Origin: Lewinellaceae bacterium
GTDB lineage: Bacteria; Bacteroidota; Bacteroidia; Chitinophagales; Saprospiraceae
DNA length: 64,000 bases
Direction: 5' to 3'
NCBI GenBank assembly: GCA_020636355.1
Contig: JACJYB010000008.1
Span: forward strand, 1 to 64,000
A model generated the notes under the pieces. The model was not told the DNA's origin, did not search any database, and saw only the letters and a program-made list of their open reading frames with translations. Shown here piece by piece: positions 15,155 to 24,844 of this stretch. The translations under genes and the position numbers were made by a program. Numbering within the stretch: position 1 is the first letter of the stretch; every line of letters starts with the position of its first letter.

Positions 15155-16165
15155 TTAAAACCGTTTGATCGCTACCTCCAGCTGGTGGTCCACCTTGGCC
15201 TCCACTTCTTCTTTGGTATTCCGGATCACTTCGTCCGGGATCAACCCTATTCCTTCGTAGGATTTGCCATCAAGAAACTCGATATGTTGCGTGGCGACCG
15301 AATATACCCATCCATTCGGTAATTCCTTCAGGATCTTGGTTGAAATTGCCCCATTTGTCGTATCCCCGAGATGAACCACATTGGGAAGTGCTTTAAATGC
15401 CATGGTCATCCTTTCGCCGGCACTGATGGTATACCGGTCCGTCAACAGGACAATAGGCTTGTCAAAATACTTCCCCTTCGGATAAATGTTCCAGTCATAC
15501 CAGGGGGTGTAATCGTCAGGTCCTGTTCCATTTTTCGTTTGGGAACGATGAGCAAATCGTTCCTGATTGGTCAATCGTCCGAACTCCGAATAGGCATAGG
15601 TAAAATCACCGCCAGCATTATGCCTCAGATCAAAGATCAAGCCTTCTACACCATCCAGATAATTCAGGGCCTCATCAAGTCCCAACAGATTAAGCCCGAT
15701 GTATTTCAAATGGATGTACCCCAGGGTCCCGATTTTACCATAGACGATGCCCCCACCGTAATCCGAATGAACATCCTGTAAATAGTGTGTTTTGATCAAT
15801 TCCAGATTAAACAACTCATGGTCTATTTCTTCATTGACTATTTTATTGGAATAAAATACCCGGCGGTTTGGTCTGATCAATGCAACGTGCCCATCATCAA
15901 GTGTACTGAGCATAGACTCTATGGTATTGGCTAATGCATCATCTGTCGTATTCGCGTTGACCTGCGGACGGAAACGTTGGTATTGTTCCTGCCAATCTAC
16001 ATGCCGTTGATCAAATCCGGCGTAATCGTTCTGAAAAGAGGTCCATAGCGCCTCGAAAATGGCTTCAGGATCCTTTCCCGGTTCCGGTACGAACGCTGTT
16101 TTCTCGCATTGGATTAAGCCGATTGCAAAAAAGAAGAGTGCAAAATATTTAATGTAATGTTTCAT
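15155..16165 (-). CDS. S41 family peptidase, lipoprotein
   Basis: A 336-residue serine peptidase of the C-terminal-processing type. The N-terminus (MKHYIKYFALFFFAIGLIQC) is a lipoprotein signal with the modified Cys at 20, so it should be tethered to a membrane. The peptidase core contains GTLGYIHLKYI, the LIFDLRHNAGGDF strand-loop and the nucleophile region DRYTISAGERMTM with Ser248. No PDZ domain is evident, unlike CtpA/Prc, giving the short architecture seen in many Bacteroidota S41 proteins. It is last in a leftward set with the outer-membrane protein (3-base gap) and the DUF2807 lipoprotein. The substrate is unknown. Confidence 0.87.
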   Translation of the reverse strand: MKHYIKYFALFFFAIGLIQCEKTAFVPEPGKDPEAIFEALWTSFQNDYAGFDQRHVDWQEQYQRFRPQVNANTTDDALANTIESMLSTLDDGHVALIRPNRRVFYSNKIVNEEIDHELFNLELIKTHYLQDVHSDYGGGIVYGKIGTLGYIHLKYIGLNLLGLDEALNYLDGVEGLIFDLRHNAGGDFTYAYSEFGRLTNQERFAHRSQTKNGTGPDDYTPWYDWNIYPKGKYFDKPIVLLTDRYTISAGERMTMAFKALPNVVHLGDTTNGAISTKILKELPNGWVYSVATQHIEFLDGKSYEGIGLIPDEVIRNTKEEVEAKVDHQLEVAIKRF

Positions 16166-16168
16166 GAT

Positions 16169-17005
16169 TTAAAATTTGTAGCGTCCACTGAAATAAATCC
16201 CATTCTCCAATTGTCCAAACCGGTTTGGATCGCTATTGTAACGATACGAATACAGATAGCGCAAACCGAGGTCCCATCGATCATTGACCGTATGCAGGTA
16301 TTGTAAATCCAGGTCGATGCCTCGTGCTTTACCCCATGACTGGAGTTCACCATGAGTCAGGTAATTACCAAAAGCTTTCAGGCCGTTGTGTGAATAATTC
16401 CACATCAGATAGGGGTCCGTGTGCCAGAGGTAGGAGGACCGGGCATTGTATGCCAACAAAGGCAAAGCCAGGGTTGCCGACAGGCGATTCCGGTTTCCCA
16501 GGTGAAACTGAAGGCGTGACCATAGATCCAATCCAAAGGAAAAATAGTATCCGAAAGATTGCAGGTTTCCAAAAGAATATCCGGAAGGCAACAGGCGATT
16601 GGCTGACCGGCCGCCCATGAGTAACTGCAATCTATCATTTTTAACCAGCGGAAATCCCAGATCATAGTTCAAATCCAGGACGGTGAATTGCTGTGGAACG
16701 GTTGTCTCGTTCCCATTGTAAAATGACAGGTATTCATAAGGTTCAACGATGGATGCGCGGTAGTAAGCAAACTTGGCCATCAGATGTTGTTCTGCTTTCC
16801 CCGTACGATGATAATCGATGACGGTATTTACCGGCGACCAGTCCCGATGGATCATCGGCGAAAAGATAAGATCCTGCCGCTGGATGTTGCTAAGTCCCCA
16901 GCTTACCCCAAGTGATTTTTGGACTCCATTCTGTGCATTTAAACACGCCGCAGAAAATACCAGGGCAAAGATTATAAGATGGTATGTGGTTTTCATGCTA
17001 TTCAT
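16169..17005 (-). CDS. Putative outer-membrane beta-barrel protein
   Basis: A 278-residue protein with a cleavable signal peptide (core about residues 8-23, ending CLNAQ; an ATG at 16996 is an equally good start) and a remainder dominated by alternating aromatic/polar strands (FAYYRASIVEPYEYLSFY, FGYYFSFGLDLWSRLQFHLG, WDLGLRYLYSYRY) that ends in FSGRYKF. A terminal aromatic residue is typical of outer-membrane barrels. No family name could be assigned. It lies between a DUF2807 lipoprotein (36 bases upstream) and an S41 peptidase (3 bases downstream), suggesting one envelope operon. Confidence 0.65.
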   Translation of the reverse strand: MNSMKTTYHLIIFALVFSAACLNAQNGVQKSLGVSWGLSNIQRQDLIFSPMIHRDWSPVNTVIDYHRTGKAEQHLMAKFAYYRASIVEPYEYLSFYNGNETTVPQQFTVLDLNYDLGFPLVKNDRLQLLMGGRSANRLLPSGYSFGNLQSFGYYFSFGLDLWSRLQFHLGNRNRLSATLALPLLAYNARSSYLWHTDPYLMWNYSHNGLKAFGNYLTHGELQSWGKARGIDLDLQYLHTVNDRWDLGLRYLYSYRYNSDPNRFGQLENGIYFSGRYKF

Positions 17006-17041
17006 TTTATTCGGTTGATTAGGAATCAGTGGTTGTTAACC

Positions 17042-17776
17042 TTAGCGCTTAATAATTTGCGATCCTCCGGTCAAATTCTGGTATTCGATGACTGCGTTTC
17101 CCTGATAATACACCATGGAAGCACCGGTAGCCCGAACCCTCATCGCGTCTTGTACCGTCAGTGACAGTGAGCAGGCACCACTCAGATCGGCATCCAGTTT
17201 GCCGACTTCAAAAGCAAATCCGGTCATCTCACACGCTCCTTCGGCATTAACTGCAAAGTCCTGAACGGATCCCTCCAGGCTCAACGTAGATGCACCGGAT
17301 AGATCTGCATCCAGACGATTGGCCTCCAGCGTACCATACCAGGCACTGGCACCGGTTAATTCGATGGAAGCCTGATTGACCTGCCAGGGGTCAAGAACGT
17401 GAATGGTCGTGCTGCCCGCTGCCTTAAAGGATTGAACCGAAGGTGTAGTTAAGTAGACTTTCAATACCGGGACGCCCGAGATCGACGGATGAAATCGCTT
17501 CAATTGAATCGTCAATTTTCCTCCGGCCTGCTCCACGACTATGTACTGATGCAGATTTTCATTAGCCTCAATGCGCAAGTCATTCTGTGAGTCCGAAAAA
17601 TTTACCTCTACATCAAAGCGGTCGGCAACATCGAGTTCTGTAATCGCTGTAATGGGGTAAGTTGTCGAGGAAACATGAGCAGATGGTCTGATGATTCCAA
17701 AATTTGTCTTCTCACAGCTCGTGAGCAATAGCGTAGCGAAAGTGGTCAGGATTAAGATGAATGCATTGGTTTTCAT
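17042..17776 (-). CDS. DUF2807 (head GIN domain) lipoprotein
   Basis: A 244-residue lipoprotein: MKTNAFILILTTFATLLLTSC is the signal, with lipobox LTSC and Cys21. The open frame extends to 17851 but the ATG at 17776 is the one that gives the signal. The mature part is a DUF2807 beta-solenoid-like domain (ELDVADRFDVEVNFSDS, then repeated short strands such as SIELTGASAWYGTLEANRLDADLSGASTLSLEGS and KLDADLSGACSLSLTVQDAMRVRATGAS). The family is called putative auto-transporter adhesin or GIN domain; its role is not established. It is the first gene of a leftward set and faces an AraC-type regulator across a region containing inverted repeats. Confidence 0.85.
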   Translation of the reverse strand: MKTNAFILILTTFATLLLTSCEKTNFGIIRPSAHVSSTTYPITAITELDVADRFDVEVNFSDSQNDLRIEANENLHQYIVVEQAGGKLTIQLKRFHPSISGVPVLKVYLTTPSVQSFKAAGSTTIHVLDPWQVNQASIELTGASAWYGTLEANRLDADLSGASTLSLEGSVQDFAVNAEGACEMTGFAFEVGKLDADLSGACSLSLTVQDAMRVRATGASMVYYQGNAVIEYQNLTGGSQIIKR

Positions 17777-17874
17777 AACGTTTGATTTAGAATGAAAAAT
17801 TTTAATTTGTTTATCCGATTTATTCGGACACTTCAAAGTTGAGGCATTCACCTGCCTCCGGTCGACCGAATAAA

Positions 17875-17939
17875 AAAGTCGAACGAAAAAATCCTCAGGT
17901 CAATCGTTCGACTTTCCTGAAGAAGGCGTTCGACTTTTT
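17875..17939. promoter_or_regulatory. Inverted-repeat cluster between DUF2807 and AraC-type genes
   Basis: AAAGTCGAACGA (17875-17886) and its exact reverse complement TCGTTCGACTTT (17904-17915) form a 12-base inverted repeat with a 17-base loop. A third copy, GTTCGACTTTTT (17928-17939), follows as a direct repeat of the second arm. The cluster sits in the divergent intergenic region, so it could be the binding site of the neighbouring AraC-type regulator, or a hairpin in one of the leaders. The function is inferred from position. Confidence 0.5.
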
Positions 17940-18048
17940 CCTAATCGGTTGATTCTTAGTATCTTTAGCCGGCCACCAAGGCAAATGTGCCTGTTCAAAT
18001 AATGGTTGGTGGAATTATTCGATGGCCTCAAATAAAGGCAACCGTTTC

Positions 18049-19206
18049 ATGGAGAACATTATCAATACGGCAGGCTGGGCAGCACTTATACAGGGGATCT
18101 TATTGGCGATGCTTTATTTGTTTTCCAGAAAACATCGTAGTCTGGCCAATCGAATTCTGGGTTTATTCCTGCTGGTTATTGTCTACGAAGGTATTCTGGA
18201 GTTTCTACCCGGTAATCCGATCGGATCTTACAACTGGTACTATTTTGCCTTCCCGGAGGTCAAGATCTTATACCCCGTTCTTTTTTTCAATTACATCCTG
18301 GAAAAAGTGGGGCGCTCGAACCATTACCGCAAATTCCTACGGTTTCATTATTTCCTCGCTATAGCTTTTGCCGCGATCACCCTGGTGAATGTAGCTCTTT
18401 ACCTGGGTACCCATCAGAAGATTGAAGCGGTCCTGGGTGAAGATCTGGTATCTGCGATTTTTATGATCCAACAATACTATGCCTTCCTGCTGATCCTGAT
18501 TGTCTTTGGCCTTTCCATCAAAGAGGTACTGAATTACCGGCAGATTATCCGAAGGAATTATTCGGACAATGCCCTACTCAAGATCAACTGGTTGTGGCGA
18601 TTCATTTTTGCCCTTTTGCCAATTATCCTGGTATGGGGCATTAACCTGATCTGGATTGCATTGGGAGGCAAATACGACCATAGTTACGAGATATTTACCT
18701 GGTGTTTTGTAATTCTTTTCCTGTATTTCGTAAGCTTCCAGGCCTATCAGCACAAGAATTTATTTGATGGAGAACAGCAGATTCCTGAGGAAGAATATGG
18801 AAACTCTGAAACGGCTCATGACGAGGAACCTCAGGTAGGTCAACCGGAAAACATTGCCATGGTTCAGACGCTGCGCAGACATATGGAAACGGCAGAACCC
18901 TATTTGAATGCTTCACTTACCATATACCAGCTCGCGCGCGAATTATCCATGTCTGTTCAGGAATTATCAACCCTCATCAATCATTCTCTTCACCAGCATT
19001 TTTTTGATTTCGTCAACGAATACCGAATAAAAAAAGCCACCGAGCTACTGAAGGATCCGGAAAAACAAAAGCTGACTATTTTAGAGATACTTTATGAGGT
19101 GGGATTTAACTCCAAGTCCTCATTCAATACGGTATTCAAAAAGTTCACCGGTTCAACCCCGACCGAATACCGAAAAAAATACCAGGTAGCTGCAGATAAT
19201 AATTAG
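18049..19206 (+). CDS. Membrane-bound AraC-family transcriptional regulator
   Basis: A 385-residue regulator. Residues about 8-225 hold seven or so hydrophobic helices (for example AALIQGILLAMLYLFS, ILGLFLLVIVYEGIL, YAFLLILIVFGLSI, FIFALLPIILVWGINLIWIA), and residues about 275-380 are a C-terminal AraC-type double HTH (LNASLTIYQLARELSMSVQELSTLIN, then TILEILYEVGFNSKSSFNTVFKKFTGSTPTEYRKK, matching the second HTH signature). Such membrane-AraC proteins are frequent in Bacteroidota and are thought to sense a signal at the membrane. The start at 18049 (MENIINTAGW) is preferred over 18022. It is divergent from the DUF2807/OMP/S41 set and probably controls it through the repeats between them. Confidence 0.87.
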   Translation: MENIINTAGWAALIQGILLAMLYLFSRKHRSLANRILGLFLLVIVYEGILEFLPGNPIGSYNWYYFAFPEVKILYPVLFFNYILEKVGRSNHYRKFLRFHYFLAIAFAAITLVNVALYLGTHQKIEAVLGEDLVSAIFMIQQYYAFLLILIVFGLSIKEVLNYRQIIRRNYSDNALLKINWLWRFIFALLPIILVWGINLIWIALGGKYDHSYEIFTWCFVILFLYFVSFQAYQHKNLFDGEQQIPEEEYGNSETAHDEEPQVGQPENIAMVQTLRRHMETAEPYLNASLTIYQLARELSMSVQELSTLINHSLHQHFFDFVNEYRIKKATELLKDPEKQKLTILEILYEVGFNSKSSFNTVFKKFTGSTPTEYRKKYQVAADNN

Positions 19207-19226
19207 ATCGAATGCTATGAAACTTC

Positions 19227-22200
19227 CTACAACACGACAATAAAAGGCACCGTCTTCCAGTCACCGGGCGTCTGTACGGCCAGGGTATACAACCCAGGTT
19301 GCAGATCGGATAATTCAAATAATGCTTCATATGCTTCCTGTCCGGCAACATCCCGGCTTTCAATCAAAGTCCCGTGTGGATCATAAATTCGTAGCTGGGA
19401 AGCCAACGCCTCGTTTAATGTTACCTTAACCCGGAAGACACCCTGATTCGGGTTTGGCATCAACCGGACAGAAATAATTTCCGATGGCGGTGAAATTTGT
19501 GGATTAACAAATGAAGAGGTGTCGGTGTACGCAATGATCGATTTTGCCAGCGTAACCGAACAAGCACCTTTCCATGCTGTCAATGTAACGACAGCAGTAT
19601 CAGGAAGCGGTATTTGCAGGGTTAATTGATTCAGGTTTGTCCCGCTGATCTCTGCACCGCCGGTTACCTCCCAAAAGATGCTGTCCGGCACTGGCCAACT
19701 GTTTTCCACGGCAACAAAAGGCTCACCTGCGATGACCTGCTGGGGCACTAAAAAACTCGCATCGAAAAATTCATCCAGACCCAGTATTTCAATACTATCG
19801 ACCGAAAAGCAGCCATGATGCCATGCTTCGATCCGGTACTTACCGGGCATTTGAAGGATGACCTCTGAGGTGTCGGCACTAAAACCGTCCGGCCCTGACC
19901 AATGGTAACTTCGCAATGGATCCAGTGACAAGTCCAAGCGGTCTCCATCACATAAGTTATATGATTTAGGTTGAAGATTCAGGGGCTCAACCTCGGGTTC
20001 CGGAATTAGAACTTCGGCCTGGTTAAAGCAGCCCTGGCTTCCCAAAATCAATACCTGATACATCCCTGGATCCAGGAAATCGGCAAAAAGACCTTCCTGC
20101 CCATCGGGCCATAACACCCTGACCTCTTCATTGACTCCTGCCAATTCAATACGAACCGCTCCGGAGTGAGCTACACCGCAGATCGGGAGGTACAAAGTAT
20201 CGATTTGCACCCGCCAGGCGAGTTCTGGCGCCGGAAGCGTTAATGAATCGATCACGATGCCGGTGCAACCATTGTACCGGTAGCTAATCGAATAGGTCCC
20301 AACACTCAGGTTTTCAAAATCCGGTTGGCTTACCGGATCTCTACCATTCAGGTAGAATTGCCCCGGAAATGAGCCGTTGGTTTTAATCCGGATTGAGCCG
20401 TCAGCAACCAGGCACTGGGATGGCTCTTCGATTTCAACCTGTAAGGGCTCCGGCAGATCAATTGCGAGAACCATTAATTCCACCAGGCTATCACATCCCC
20501 ATTGATTCGAATAAATGTGTGAATAAGTACCAGGAGATGTAATGACCTGCATTTCCCAGGTTAAGGACGTTCCCGGACAAAGTGAAACAACTTCAACATG
20601 ACGCATTGAATCGTCCAATACTTCCACCACTGCGCTATCATAGACCGGACAACCCAGGGCATCGACCCATTGATACCGGTAGATGCCGGCTTTAAGACCG
20701 GTCCGGTTAAATGCCGAGTTGCCATCATCCCAGCTAATCGTATAGGGAGCAGTCCCATACAGCGGTCTGACATCGATGATCCCATCTTCAGCCAACGGAC
20801 AACTTACCGGTGAGATTTCCGATTCACTTTGCAATCCAGCACAAAGGAAATCATTGGATTTTAGATCTACCTGACCTCCTTTACTGCAACCTGAAAGATC
20901 CGTAATGGAAAATGAATACGGGCCAGCTTGCAAGCCATCCCTGAAGGGACCTATGACCTGGTCCGCCCATACGATCTGATAGGGTGGCATTCCGCCATCA
21001 ATTAAAAGCCGGATCGTCCCATCCGCAGCCAGACTATCTGAAGCAGGTGTTAATTCTATGGTGTAAATCAATGGCTCCGGACTCTTAATCTCTAATGAAT
21101 CTTCAAAAGTACACCCATCCGGCAGTGTTACAGCGATCCGGTGGATACCGGACTCCAACCCACTTATCCGGTAGGAGTCATCCAGTGAATAGACCGTTGT
21201 GTCATCCAGAATCAGGGTGTAAACCAGGCTGTCTATGATTTTAGTGATGCCGATGGTGCCGTCCGAAATATCCGGACACGACAGATCTGTTTTGTCCACC
21301 GTATATCCTTTGGCACACAAAAACGCATCGATGCGGAAAGCACACCGGACAGAACAGGAGTCACCTTGTCGGATCATCACCTCATAATCGCCGGGAGAAA
21401 GATTCCTAATGATGATTGGACTTGAATCAAATGATTCATATAACGTATCCGGACCAGAAAGTTGAAGCCAGACCAGGCTATCTTTTCCGGACCAGGCCAG
21501 TTCCACCAAGCCGTCGGCGCGTTGCCAACCTGTCTCTTGCTGAACAACTTTACAGGAACCTTCAAGGGGGAATACGTCTTCGATATCCGCCGAAACAGTA
21601 TCCACGCATCCGCGGAGATCGGTAATTTCAACGGTATAAGCTCCTGCCGGCAACCGGTCACTTCCGGGTACGTTCCCAGGGTCAAACGGTCCTGACCATT
21701 GATAGGTAACCGGTTCCAGAGCTGATTCCAAAGCGATAGTCAAAGATCCCAAAGGGAGGATGCAGTCTGGCTGTCTGGTCGTAATGGTAGCCTGCATCGT
21801 ACAGATAAACTCTGGAATGGTGGTTTGGCACTCCACCTGACAGCCGCGGTCGTCCGTGATGGTTATCGCATATTCACCTGCCGAAAGACTATTGAGTAGT
21901 TGCTGCCCACCGCTCATGAACAATTTTGTTTGGGTTGAGTTTCCGGCCCGGTAAACCACTTCGTAGGGAGCTGTTCCTCCTGAAATATCCACTGCGATAA
22001 CCCCATTTTCTCCCTGATAGGAATTTACCGGAAAGAACAGCGAACAGGAGACCGTAAGCACCGAAGGGTCAACGAGGGAAATTACAGTGTCCAGTCGGCA
22101 ACCCAGACCATCCACCGCTGATAATAAATACATTCCCGGACCAAGTCCTTGGTAAGGAGGACTGCCCAATGAGGTATTCCCAAAATTGAGCTCATAGCTC

Positions 22201-23489
22201 ACCGACCCGACGCCTGATTTTATATGGGGGTTGATATAGCCATCAACTTCCCCGGAACAGGAGGGTCCCAGCACGGTAATATCATCCCAGGAAATTAAGC
22301 ATGATACATCCGCTATTTGGAGCGAACAAGTCTCGGAGCACCCATCCTTATCCACGACCCGGAAGGTATAAGAACCGGCCGGCAACGAGGTAATGCTGGT
22401 TGTGCCAGCCTGATTGATCTGTTTGTTTCCCTGCTGAGGTCCTGACCAAAACATCCGGTAGGGTAATTTGCCGCCACTGATGGCAACGGAGGCCTTCCCA
22501 TCCGTTGCGCCAACCCGGCTCACCCCACTTTGTGCCTGACACGAAATGGTCAAGGGAATCTTTGATTCGACAATTGCCGTTTTTGTAGCCGTACAGCCAA
22601 TGGCATCCGTCACCGTAACCTGATAAGTGCCGGACAAAGGCTGGGATATGGTCGGTGTATTACCGGGATTGGACGGACCACTCCATATATATTGATAGGG
22701 TGCATAATCATTGGTTGGGGTGACGACCAGGGACCCGGTAATCTGTCCATCACAATCCGGCGCAGGTATCTGTATCGCCACTCCGATACTGCAAAGCGGA
22801 ATGGAGAACGACTGGTCAAGGGTGCATCCGAACCGGTCCAGGATGGAAGCAAAACCGGTTCCATGTTTACTTTTAATGGTGAAATCCGCAAGTGCTGTCT
22901 GATTTTGAAAAACTTGTAAGCCACTCGGGGAAGCAACAATCAGATTGTAAGGGAGTCCGCTGTGGGTAATCGAGACGATCGCCTGACCCGGCGAAGATGG
23001 TGTTTCCGGGAGTATGGAATGGACTAAAATTTCTGTGGGAGGCGGACACGCATAATTAACGACCAAAGTCCTCATGAAGACTGTATCATCCCCCATACCG
23101 ATCCCGTATCCTCCTTCAGTGCCCTGTAATTGGTATGCGCCGGCTGCGGTTGAATAAAAGTCAGCCGTATAATTTAGGGTAAGGCAATTACAGTTTAAGG
23201 AGTTATCAGGCATCAAGCTGATATTGGTGGTATTTATGAAGGCAGAATCGATGATCATCTGCACTCCTTCACTACCGATGGAATAGTTTAGAACACCATT
23301 AACTGCAATCCGAAAAGCCGGTTCACCGAAATCAAAATAAAGGTCTGTTCCGTTAAAGGTAATGGAAGGTGCAGAAGCGAATGCATTGCCTTGCACATCA
23401 AGTATTCGCGGACTGTTTTGAGCGCTGAGGACCGAACTGCATAGCAACAGCAGTCCAAGCAGGATGTAGTGATATTGGTTGGTATTCAT
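19227..23489 (-). CDS. Large secreted SprB-repeat protein with T9SS type A sorting domain
   Basis: A 1420-residue secreted protein. MNTNQYHYILLGLLLLCSSVLSAQ is the signal peptide; the frame runs to 23663 but that part overlaps the apparent promoter and a G-rich tract. The body consists of many degenerate modules of about 80-95 residues with the pattern DG-x-I-x-V...G-x-x-PY-x-I-x-W...G-x-Y-x-V-x-V-T-D-x-x-GC, i.e. SprB-type repeats each with Cys residues. One CPG...GCDS module of the kind found in the 55 kb protein is near residue 990. The end (LMPNPNQGVFRVKV...LRIYDPHGTLIESR...LQPGLYTLAVQ) is a T9SS type A sorting domain, so it is exported by the type IX system and probably surface-attached. 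An adhesion role is suggested by similarity to SprB. Confidence 0.88.
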   Translation of the reverse strand: MNTNQYHYILLGLLLLCSSVLSAQNSPRILDVQGNAFASAPSITFNGTDLYFDFGEPAFRIAVNGVLNYSIGSEGVQMIIDSAFINTTNISLMPDNSLNCNCLTLNYTADFYSTAAGAYQLQGTEGGYGIGMGDDTVFMRTLVVNYACPPPTEILVHSILPETPSSPGQAIVSITHSGLPYNLIVASPSGLQVFQNQTALADFTIKSKHGTGFASILDRFGCTLDQSFSIPLCSIGVAIQIPAPDCDGQITGSLVVTPTNDYAPYQYIWSGPSNPGNTPTISQPLSGTYQVTVTDAIGCTATKTAIVESKIPLTISCQAQSGVSRVGATDGKASVAISGGKLPYRMFWSGPQQGNKQINQAGTTSITSLPAGSYTFRVVDKDGCSETCSLQIADVSCLISWDDITVLGPSCSGEVDGYINPHIKSGVGSVSYELNFGNTSLGSPPYQGLGPGMYLLSAVDGLGCRLDTVISLVDPSVLTVSCSLFFPVNSYQGENGVIAVDISGGTAPYEVVYRAGNSTQTKLFMSGGQQLLNSLSAGEYAITITDDRGCQVECQTTIPEFICTMQATITTRQPDCILPLGSLTIALESALEPVTYQWSGPFDPGNVPGSDRLPAGAYTVEITDLRGCVDTVSADIEDVFPLEGSCKVVQQETGWQRADGLVELAWSGKDSLVWLQLSGPDTLYESFDSSPIIIRNLSPGDYEVMIRQGDSCSVRCAFRIDAFLCAKGYTVDKTDLSCPDISDGTIGITKIIDSLVYTLILDDTTVYSLDDSYRISGLESGIHRIAVTLPDGCTFEDSLEIKSPEPLIYTIELTPASDSLAADGTIRLLIDGGMPPYQIVWADQVIGPFRDGLQAGPYSFSITDLSGCSKGGQVDLKSNDFLCAGLQSESEISPVSCPLAEDGIIDVRPLYGTAPYTISWDDGNSAFNRTGLKAGIYRYQWVDALGCPVYDSAVVEVLDDSMRHVEVVSLCPGTSLTWEMQVITSPGTYSHIYSNQWGCDSLVELMVLAIDLPEPLQVEIEEPSQCLVADGSIRIKTNGSFPGQFYLNGRDPVSQPDFENLSVGTYSISYRYNGCTGIVIDSLTLPAPELAWRVQIDTLYLPICGVAHSGAVRIELAGVNEEVRVLWPDGQEGLFADFLDPGMYQVLILGSQGCFNQAEVLIPEPEVEPLNLQPKSYNLCDGDRLDLSLDPLRSYHWSGPDGFSADTSEVILQMPGKYRIEAWHHGCFSVDSIEILGLDEFFDASFLVPQQVIAGEPFVAVENSWPVPDSIFWEVTGGAEISGTNLNQLTLQIPLPDTAVVTLTAWKGACSVTLAKSIIAYTDTSSFVNPQISPPSEIISVRLMPNPNQGVFRVKVTLNEALASQLRIYDPHGTLIESRDVAGQEAYEALFELSDLQPGLYTLAVQTPGDWKTVPFIVVL

Positions 23490-23511
23490 CCGGATAGCAG
23501 TTTGGGCAGTT

Positions 23512-23542
23512 AAAAGATAAGCGATATATCCGGAGAATTCAA
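23512..23542 (-). promoter_or_regulatory. Putative promoter of the SprB-repeat gene
   Basis: On the minus strand, TTG (plus-strand CAA at 23540-23542), a 20-base spacer and TATCTTTT (23519-23512) fit the Bacteroidota -33/-7 pattern with one mismatch in TAnnTTTG. It lies 22 bases before the ATG at 23489, which supports that start over the longer reading frame. Confidence 0.45.
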
Positions 23543-23565
23543 ATAAGATTAATCGGTATGTGTAA

Positions 23566-23611
23566 TGGATTGGGGGAGTGGGTATGGGGTGTGGGGTATG
23601 GGGTGTGAGGT
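23566..23611. repeat. G-rich simple-sequence tract
   Basis: Runs of four or five G alternating with TATG or TGTG on the plus strand (GGGGTATGGGGTGTG repeated). The tract has the spacing of a potential G-quadruplex and is non-coding. It lies between the SprB-repeat gene and the alkaline phosphatase gene. Confidence 0.55.
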
Positions 23612-23705
23612 CAGCATGGGCTGGTACCATAGCTTCTATAGTACGATCCGTCCCATCATACACATTAACTCATCACCTGATTAACTCATTAACTTAAAAG
23701 CGATG

Positions 23706-24812
23706 CTAATTTGACACGTTGAGGCCCAGTAACTGCACCATTTTGTCGTAGATGGCCGTGTTCTCATAAATTCCGCTAAAAAGTTCGGCACCCGGTCCAT
23801 AGGCAAATACAGGAACCAAATCTCCGGTATGGCCATCGGTAGTAAACTTGCCTTCGATTTTGCCCATTTTTGAACCGTAATTAATTGAAAAACCACCGCA
23901 TTCGTGGTCAGCCGTGACAATCACCAGGGTCTGTCCATCCTTTTCTGCAAGATCCAATACTCTGCCGATTGCCTGATCAAAGTCTAACATTTCATTTATG
24001 ATGTATTGGGTGTTATTGGCATGCCCTCCCCAGTCGATCTGGCTACCCTCAATCATCATAAAATAGCCTACATCGCTACGCCGCTGAAGATATCGGACAC
24101 CTTTGTCAGAGGCAAGCGGAAGGTAGTCCCGTCCTTGTCCGGCTGTGGGAGGATCTTCATCTGCTGTAAAGAAGCCAAACTTCATATTTTTATTCAGTAC
24201 AATTTTATCCAGGTCATTTTGGTGGTAGTCGGACACGGTATACCCTTTGGCTTTAAGCTCCTGAATAAGATCGCGACTATCCAGTTTCCGCTTGTTAAAA
24301 AACTGTTCTCCACCCCCAACAAAATAATCGATGTCAGTCTTCAGGAAGTCGGTAGCAATATCCTCGTAATTCTGTCGGAGTTTGTTATGCGCAATAAAGG
24401 CTGCCGGAGTTGCATGGACGATGGTGGATGTGGCAATAAGACCGGTAGCCATGCCATGAAGTTCTGCCTGCTCGAGAATATTCGGGATAGGCAAGGTATC
24501 CGTATTCACGCCAATGGCTCCATTATAGGTTTTTTTCCCACATGCGAAAGCCGTAGCGCCCGCAGCAGAATCCGTGATCAAATCATTGGCTGAATAAGCT
24601 TTATGCAATCCAATCACCGGAAACCGCTCGATATTCAGTCGATTGTTATTGGCATACAATCCAGCCGAGATCTGGGTTAACCCCATGCCATCGCCTATGA
24701 GTAAGACGATGTTTTTCGGTCGACGGAGTGTATTATGGTCTACCGTGGTTTGTTGGGTGGTTCCACATCCTGCCAGAATAATAAGGCTTATCGCCAGCAA
24801 ATTTTTTTTCAT
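23706..24812 (-). CDS. phoA: Alkaline phosphatase, lipoprotein
   Basis: A 368-residue phosphomonoesterase of the PhoA family. The signal ends in LAGC (Cys16), so it is a membrane-anchored lipoprotein. Visible active-site elements: the metal-binding Asp41 in LLIGDGMG; the nucleophile Ser82 in TDSAAGATAFACG; H/P-rich STIVHATPAAF; the metal-binding EGSQIDWGGHANN; TADHECGG; and the late DGHTGDLVPVFAYGPGA with the last His ligand. It would release inorganic phosphate from organic esters outside the cytoplasm. The length is somewhat below the E. coli enzyme, as in other short PhoA forms. A TAACTTTG box lies 20 bases upstream; no Pho box can be recognised. Confidence 0.93.
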   Translation of the reverse strand: MKKNLLAISLIILAGCGTTQQTTVDHNTLRRPKNIVLLIGDGMGLTQISAGLYANNNRLNIERFPVIGLHKAYSANDLITDSAAGATAFACGKKTYNGAIGVNTDTLPIPNILEQAELHGMATGLIATSTIVHATPAAFIAHNKLRQNYEDIATDFLKTDIDYFVGGGEQFFNKRKLDSRDLIQELKAKGYTVSDYHQNDLDKIVLNKNMKFGFFTADEDPPTAGQGRDYLPLASDKGVRYLQRRSDVGYFMMIEGSQIDWGGHANNTQYIINEMLDFDQAIGRVLDLAEKDGQTLVIVTADHECGGFSINYGSKMGKIEGKFTTDGHTGDLVPVFAYGPGAELFSGIYENTAIYDKMVQLLGLNVSN

Positions 24813-24832
24813 GAATATTAAAATAAGGATGC

Positions 24833-24840
24833 CAAAGTTA
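24833..24840 (-). promoter_or_regulatory. TAnnTTTG -7 box of the alkaline phosphatase gene
   Basis: The plus-strand CAAAGTTA reads TAACTTTG on the coding strand, a perfect match to the Bacteroidota -7 consensus, 20 bases before the ATG at 24812. No clear TTG was found at the expected -33 spacing. Confidence 0.45.
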
Positions 24841-24844
24841 GGAG

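Noticed and set aside
23490..23663. N-terminal extension of the SprB-repeat protein to 23663
   Set aside because: The extension covers the putative promoter and a G-rich tract, and the signal peptide begins only at 23489.
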